NCBI GenBank assembly: GCA_025403435.1
Contig: CM046337.1
Coordinates: forward strand, 8,929,015 to 8,993,014
DNA from: Artocarpus heterophyllus
Taxonomy: Eukaryota; Streptophyta; Magnoliopsida; Rosales; Moraceae
DNA: 64,000 nucleotides
Direction of reading: 5' to 3'
Part shown: piece after piece, positions 59,001 to 64,000 of the stretch
Layout: every line of letters starts with the position of its first letter
Numbering within the stretch: position 1 is the stretch's first letter
The notes under the pieces: model-generated
What the model was told of the DNA's origin: nothing
Database searches by the model: none
The model's input: only the letters and a program-made list of their open reading frames with translations
Program-made: the position numbers and the translations under genes

Positions 59001-60632
59001 GATTATGATTTCGCGTTGCAGTATCATCCCGGGAAGGCTAATGTGGTCGCGGACGCGCTTAGCAGGAAGTCTTCAGGGATTCTCACTTGTTTGATTTTTG
59101 AGGACTGGAGCAGGGATACGATAGTGAGTGAGTATCGGCTATTGTATCGTGAAGATGGTGATCGAGTTTTGTTATATCATGTGGAAGCGACTCCAGCTCT
59201 TGTTCGGATGGTGAAGCAAAGTCAGTGGCAAGATCGACATTTGCAGGGGATTTGGTCGCGGATTCAGAACGGGGAGCAGTTTGAAGAATGGAGCGTGCAT
59301 GCAGATGGATCGTTGTACTTCCGGGAGCGTCTTGCAGTTCCAGTTATCGCCGAGGTGACGAAAGCCGTTCTAGACGAAGCTCATAGGTCTCAGTTTGCTA
59401 TTCATCCGGGGAGCACCAAGATGTATCGTGATTTGAAGAGGCAGTATTGGTGGAGAGGCATGAAGAAAGATGTTCGCAAGTACGTGGCCAAGTGTTCGAC
59501 GTGTCTTCAGGTGAAAGCCGAGCATCAGAAGCCTGCAGGTCAGCTTCAGCCGCTTCCTATTCCAGGGTGGAAATGGGAGCATGTGACGATGGATTTCCTC
59601 ACAGGTTTGCCGAGGACGGAGCAGCGGCATGATGCAATTTGGGTTGTGGTCGACAGGTTGACGAAATCGGTGCATTTCATTCCGTTTAGGTCGACGTGTT
59701 CGAGGAAGATTCTTGGGGAGTTGTATATGCAGAACATTGTGAGGTTGCATCGAGTTCCTTTGTCCATCACCTCTAATCGAGACACCGGGTTTAATGTTAA
59801 GTACTAGAGGAGGTTTCAGGAGGCTTTGGGTACAGATTTGAACTTCAGTATGGTGTTTCATCCTCAGACTGATGGACAGTCTGAGCGGGTTATTCAGGTT
59901 CTTGAGGATATGTTGCGTGCTTGTGCGTTGGACTTCGGCAGGAATTGGAAGCAATGTTTGCATTTGGCGGAGTTCGCGTACAATAACAGTTATCAGGCGA
60001 GTATCGGTATGGCACCATTTGAGGCATTGTATGGACGACCGTGTCGGTCACCTGTGTGTTGGGCCGAGCCAGAAGATAGAGTTATTCTTGGGCCGGAAGA
60101 GATTCGTGATAGCAACGAGAAAGTCGCGGTGATTCGGGATCGGTTGAGAGCAGCTCAGAGTCGGCAGAAGAGCTACGCGGAGAGGAGACTTAGACCCTTA
60201 GAGTTCGCGGTTGGAGATTTTGTTCTCTTGAGGGTGTCGCCTCGTAAGGGAACTATGCGGTTCGGAGTGAGTGGGAAGCTCACGCCGAGGTATATTGGGC
60301 CGTTCGAGATCACTCAGCGTGTTGGTGTGGTCGCTTATCGGCTTGATCTTCCGCCCAAACTTTCTCATGTGCACGATGTGTTTCATGTGTCGATGCTTAG
60401 GAAATGTCCACCTGGGCAGGATAAGATAGTTTCGTTTCGCGATGTATAGGTTCAGGAGGATACGACGTACGAAGAAGTGCCGATTCAGATTATCGACCGG
60501 AAAGTGATTAGCTTGCGTCGTCGTGAGATACCGTTGGTAAAGGTCGTGTGGCAGCATCACGGGGTTGATGAAGCCACTTGGGAATTAGAGTCGAGTATGC
60601 GGGAATTGTATCCGCATTTGTTTTGTTTTTGA
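56045..60632 (+). pseudogene. Gypsy-3 gag-pol polyprotein (nearly intact, several breaks)
   Basis: Starts at ATG 56045. Gag core runs to a TAA at 56732; the knuckle [14 protein letters not shown] follows at about 56855. Protease [12 protein letters not shown] has its Asp at 57290. RT carries FIDD at 58289-58300. A one-base insertion near 58681 shifts the frame before RNase H (YADASG). The integrase finger (H..H..CSTC) is at about 59380-59505. The middle integrase catalytic position reads TSNRD instead of the usual SDRD (Asp codon GAT to AAT at 59775). TAG 59805 replaces a Trp. TAG 60447 precedes the chromodomain (about 60480-60620), whose frame ends at TGA 60632. Despite the youthful LTRs the copy is coding-dead and was probably mobilised in trans or mutated soon after insertion. 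Confidence 0.95.
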
Positions 60633-60680
60633 GATGAGTTGTAAATTTCGAGGACGAAATTTCTTTTAGGGGTGGAGAGC

Positions 60681-62839
60681 TGTAACGTCCCGAAATTTAT
60701 TTAATGTTAATGTAATGTAAATGATGAATTAGTGTGCCATAATTAAAGTTTTAACTTTAATTAGATTATTTGGTTGGATTTTGAGTTTTTGGTTGTTTTG
60801 TTAAACTGATGCATTCAAATGATTTCTTATTGTTTTAAAATGATGTTTTGAGTTTTAAAACACAACAATTTGTAAAATGTTAAAAATACTCTGTTTTGCA
60901 AAACCGTGGGCGGCACATGGTTTTCGCACAGTAAAACCGTCCACCGATTTTCTCTATTTATTTCCCTCTTCTCTCTCTCTCTCCTCACTCTCCCGTGACA
61001 TTTTCTCTCTCTCCTTCTCTCATCTCTCTCGGCAGCTCCCTCTCTCTCAATTCTCTCTCAAATTTTTGAAACCACATTCGAATCCAAGCTTCGGGACAGC
61101 AAGGAGGAAGCTCGGGGACGTGATTCGGCAACCGAGAACGCGGATTGAAGCTTCGATTCGAGGTTAGATTCAAAATTTTCTAAACTTTTTACAAAATTTT
61201 CAATTTTGTGTGTTTTTGAAATCTAAGTTTGTTTTAGCTTAGAAAACCGTGGATTTGTGTTAAATGAACTTAGAACAACTAGAATCTAAGCTTAGATTGA
61301 AGAAAAACGGATTGAATTCAAGATTTTTCATTTTTCTCCTCATTTTCTCATTTTCGGATTTTTGAGGATTTTGAGTCTAAATCTTGTTTAAATGAGTCCA
61401 AACATGTTTTAGAATGTTTTTCTATCAACTATAATTGTTTTTCATGCCTGAGAATTGAGAAAAATAGGTTGGAACCAAGATTTGGATTTTGGGGATCGAG
61501 AAACTCGTGGCTGGGATTTCTGGGTTTCCCAGTTCGGCAGGCCGAAGTTCATGTTCGGCAGGCCGGAGTGATGATCGGCAGGCCGGTGTTCTTCCGACCG
61601 GCAGGCCGAATCTGGGGAAATGTTCGGCCGACCGAACTTTGCTTCCGGCAGGCCGAACTGTGCAGTTCGGCAGGCCGAAGCAGGGCGTCCGGCAGGCCGA
61701 CCGAGGCATGGAAAATTTTGTGATTTTTACCCGTTTTCACTGTTTTGAACCCTGATTTAAATCCCAACCTTATAGGATGATTTTAAAGGTACAAATGGCA
61801 CACTAGGACATCATGAAATGATTTAGTAACATAGAATGTCTCGAACTAGATATTGATCGACTTAGTTTGTATCTAGGATCGTTCGTGGTTCCGTGGAGCT
61901 AACGTATAGCGGACCGGGATTACGGTGTGGGGCACCGGCACGAGTATTGAGGTAGGACTTCTATCCTATTTCTTTGGTAGCCTGGTTTTGAAATGATTTG
62001 GCTTTGAAAATGATTTCTATCAAAATGTTTTGAACGGTTGTTTGAAAATAGTTTTATCGGTTATATTTTAATATATCGTGATCTGAAATGAATTTCATAA
62101 TAAATGTAATTGACAACACTCGGTAATTGGGTTTTGAATGATAATGATAATAAACACATGGGCATGATGCCATATCAGAGATCGGGTCGTGTAGCGATCG
62201 ACCTTGGGGGCAGGTCCCGAAACCCAGATGGGCCACTACGGTGGTGATATCATGGTTTGCCTAGGTAAAAGAATAATGGTGTTTTTGATTGTACGGGTAG
62301 ACTGTTCTGTGTCAGAACGGTTCTACTCAAATTATGTATTTATTTATTTAATTTTTCTTTTGAGTACTCCTAACAATGAACTGTTTCTTCAAATTAAATT
62401 ATTTATAAAACATAGTCCTACTGAGCCTTTAGCTCACGTTTTATTGTTTTAAATTTCTCCCTTCTAGGTGGTTTCCCATTTAGGTTTGGAGAAGATTCTT
62501 CGGACCGAACTCATGAGCAATAGGAGAGTTTATTTATATTCTGTATTATTAATCAAGGCATGTAAGACTTAACTTTATTTGTACTCGGACTGTAATTGTA
62601 TTCATGATATTGTCAGAACCATGTGTGTGCACAAGTTGTGGGTTGTGGAACCCATATTCGCGGTTTTTAATTAATTATTATTATTTGCTTAATTTTTATA
62701 AATTCTTTTATAAAATGTGGTGGAAAATCTTCTTAATTTTTATTTAATTTGATTCTCAAACTCTCGATTTTTAATTAAATTCTCTTTTGATTAATCTAAA
62801 TATTCCGCCACGTCACCTCCCGTACTCCGGGGCGTGACA
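60681..62839 (+). repeat. Gypsy-3 3' LTR
   Basis: 2159 bp; includes an 8-bp duplication (TCATTTTC) relative to the 5' LTR near 61345 and the CGGCAGGCCG array at 61535-61699. Confidence 0.96.
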
Positions 62840-64000
62840 ATGTTCTTGTGGACATCGAAGTTTCTACTCCTTAGTAGTTTTTTCTTTTTCTTTTTTTTTT
62901 TTTAAGTAACCATTGATATATTAATCATTAAGTGATCTCCAATTAACTGAAGGTACACGTTCTTTTTCCCCTAATAGAAGAGGAAAATGGGATAACTTAA
63001 AAGCGATTTCCACAAAGAATACTCTCAATCAATAAGTGACGTAATATATATGGAATTTATTGTTTAGTCACTGCCACTTACGTTACATATCAAATTATGG
63101 ATACTGAGAAATCTAGCAATTTACTTTAACAGGGTGTTTGGCATGGTGATTAGATTAATTAGTTAAAACTGTAAATATTATAGTATGTGAGAGCTTTATA
63201 CTGTAACAACTTTTTTACTTTTGCTGTAATATGTGAGAGTTTTACACTGTTTTTAACTGAAAAGTTAGTTAGAACTAACTAATGCTAAACATGTTATTAT
63301 TTTGCTTGTTTTGTGATTTAAGAAAATAATAAGGGTGCTAATCTTCATAAAGCATAAACTCTAAGACGAGTCAATTCTCTTATCCTCCATTACCTATTAC
63401 TAACTTATACATACTCCAATACATCTCTTCTCCAAGTATTATTCCAAAACTCATTTTCAAAGCGGTCAAATAGGATTGACCATTTTCTGCTTTGTTATTT
63501 TGCAAAAAGAGTAGTATACAAATATCGACGGCGATTTGAGTTTGATGCTTCCTTGCCGCGTTATCCTTTTAAGCAACGTAAAGACTAATATCTCCCGAAA
63601 CACTATTTTCATTCCCTTTCCCATAAAAAGAAAAGAGTAGAAGAATAAAAAATTTAAAAAGGCCGAATCTGACAAAGAAAGGAAAAATTAAAAAAAGATG
63701 AGTAATATATGAGAACCAGAATTCTCCATAACTAATGTAACCTCTTAATGGTGGGCCTCTAGTGGCTCCTATCCCCTGATTGTGGAGTTCGGCTTTTTAG
63801 CTATGACTCTAAAGTGATTATTCTCATCCATTTCTTTAACGTTCAATCATGCTTGAGTATAACATATCTTTGTTAAATCTTTTTCTTCTCTTTAATCTTT
63901 TATTTTCTTATTTAATGTTCTATACATATAACATATAAAACTGGAGAGTATAACATATCATTTGTTTTTATATATTAAAAAGATTCAATAAGAAATATAT
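62840..64000. other. Remainder of duplicated segment
   Basis: Collinear with about 40.83-41.19 and 42.15-42.75 kb up to about 63840. It includes a MITE-like copy at about 63130-63296 (GGGTGTTTGGCAT...GCTAAACATG, core ATGTGAGAGCTTTATACTGTA). The last 160 bases are AT-rich with no supported feature. Confidence 0.6.

Larger units (their letters stand above)
53790..62839 (+). mobile_element. Gypsy-3: young Ty3/gypsy chromovirus (Tekay/Del-like), long LTRs
   Basis: 9.05 kb; LTRs 53790-55939 and 60681-62839 begin TGTAACGTCCCGAAA and end GGGGCGTGACA. ATGT lies outside both ends; 5 bp would be usual, so one base may be lost. Primer site TGGTATCAGAGC at 55943; polypurine tract TTAGGGGTGGAGAGC before 60681. 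About 20 substitutions plus three small indels separate the LTRs by eye (about 1%), so it is the youngest element here. The uninterrupted site is seen at about 40820 (GACTTTGTTCTTGTGG). A C-terminal chromodomain and the LTR style suggest the Tekay/Del group. Confidence 0.96.
52080..63840. repeat. Second copy of the metallothionein segment (paralogous to about 36350-42720)
   Basis: Collinear anchors in direct orientation, first copy / second copy: AACCCACAAATCCTAGGATATG 36372/52106 (split here only as shared words); metallothionein exons; AAAAGTCAACTGACCTA 39548/53192; TATCCTTTAAC 40379/53540; AAGTGGACAATTTGTTTTCA 40506/53637; TTCTTGTGGACATCGAAGTT 40829/62843; CTCTTAATGGTGGGCCTC 42641/63742. 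Gypsy-3 is the main extra DNA in this copy; the 315-bp array and the exon-bearing element are extra in the other. Confidence 0.9.

Overview
The window is nuclear DNA of a flowering plant, most likely a eudicot. Genes carry short GT-AG introns, the spacers are very AT-rich with long A/T runs and microsatellites, and about half the window is LTR retrotransposon. No bacterial operons, CRISPR arrays or recognisable tRNA/rRNA genes were seen. I did not identify the species.

Layout. 1-2240: 3' two-thirds of a GH17/X8 (CBM43) beta-1,3-glucanase gene. 2369-9377: decayed Ty3/gypsy element (Gypsy-1). 9378-15600: gene-poor spacer holding a 1.4-kb hAT-like element (11623-13033) with a perfect 8-bp target-site duplication (TSD). 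15608-16147 (-): intronless RING-H2 ubiquitin ligase. 17872-20077 (-) and 20487-22024 (+): TIM9 and OEP16-1, head to head across a 409-bp promoter with a telo-box and two site II motifs. 22565-32600: old Ty1/copia element (TSD AAAAT) split by a 3.9-kb element that looks like a solo LTR (25552-29441, TSD GATGA). 32761-34098 (-): PPR pseudogene. 34850-35935: tandem and dispersed repeats. 36582-37051 (-): intact metallothionein gene. 37354-42152: tandem repeats, MITEs and a small DNA element carrying one exon of an EMAPII/Arc1p-type tRNA-binding protein. 44881-51892 (-): OBG-type GTPase pseudogene, cut by gypsy element Gypsy-2 (45468-51155, TSD CAATG). 52080-63840: second, diverged copy of the 36.3-42.7 kb segment, holding a metallothionein pseudogene and interrupted by a young chromovirus (Gypsy-3, 53790-62839).

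Working genes are few: the glucanase (cell wall), the RING ligase, TIM9 (mitochondrial small-Tim chaperone), OEP16-1 (plastid outer-envelope channel) and one metallothionein. The rest records gene death and transposition. By-eye LTR divergences order the four LTR elements as copia (about 15%), Gypsy-1 (about 9%), Gypsy-2 (about 4%), Gypsy-3 (about 1%). All are coding-dead, mostly through TGG-to-TGA/TAG, CGA-to-TGA and CAG/CAA-to-TAG/TAA changes, as expected from deamination of methylated cytosine.

Exon coordinates were worked out by hand from reading frame, splice dinucleotides and remembered family conservation. Repeat identities are eye counts.
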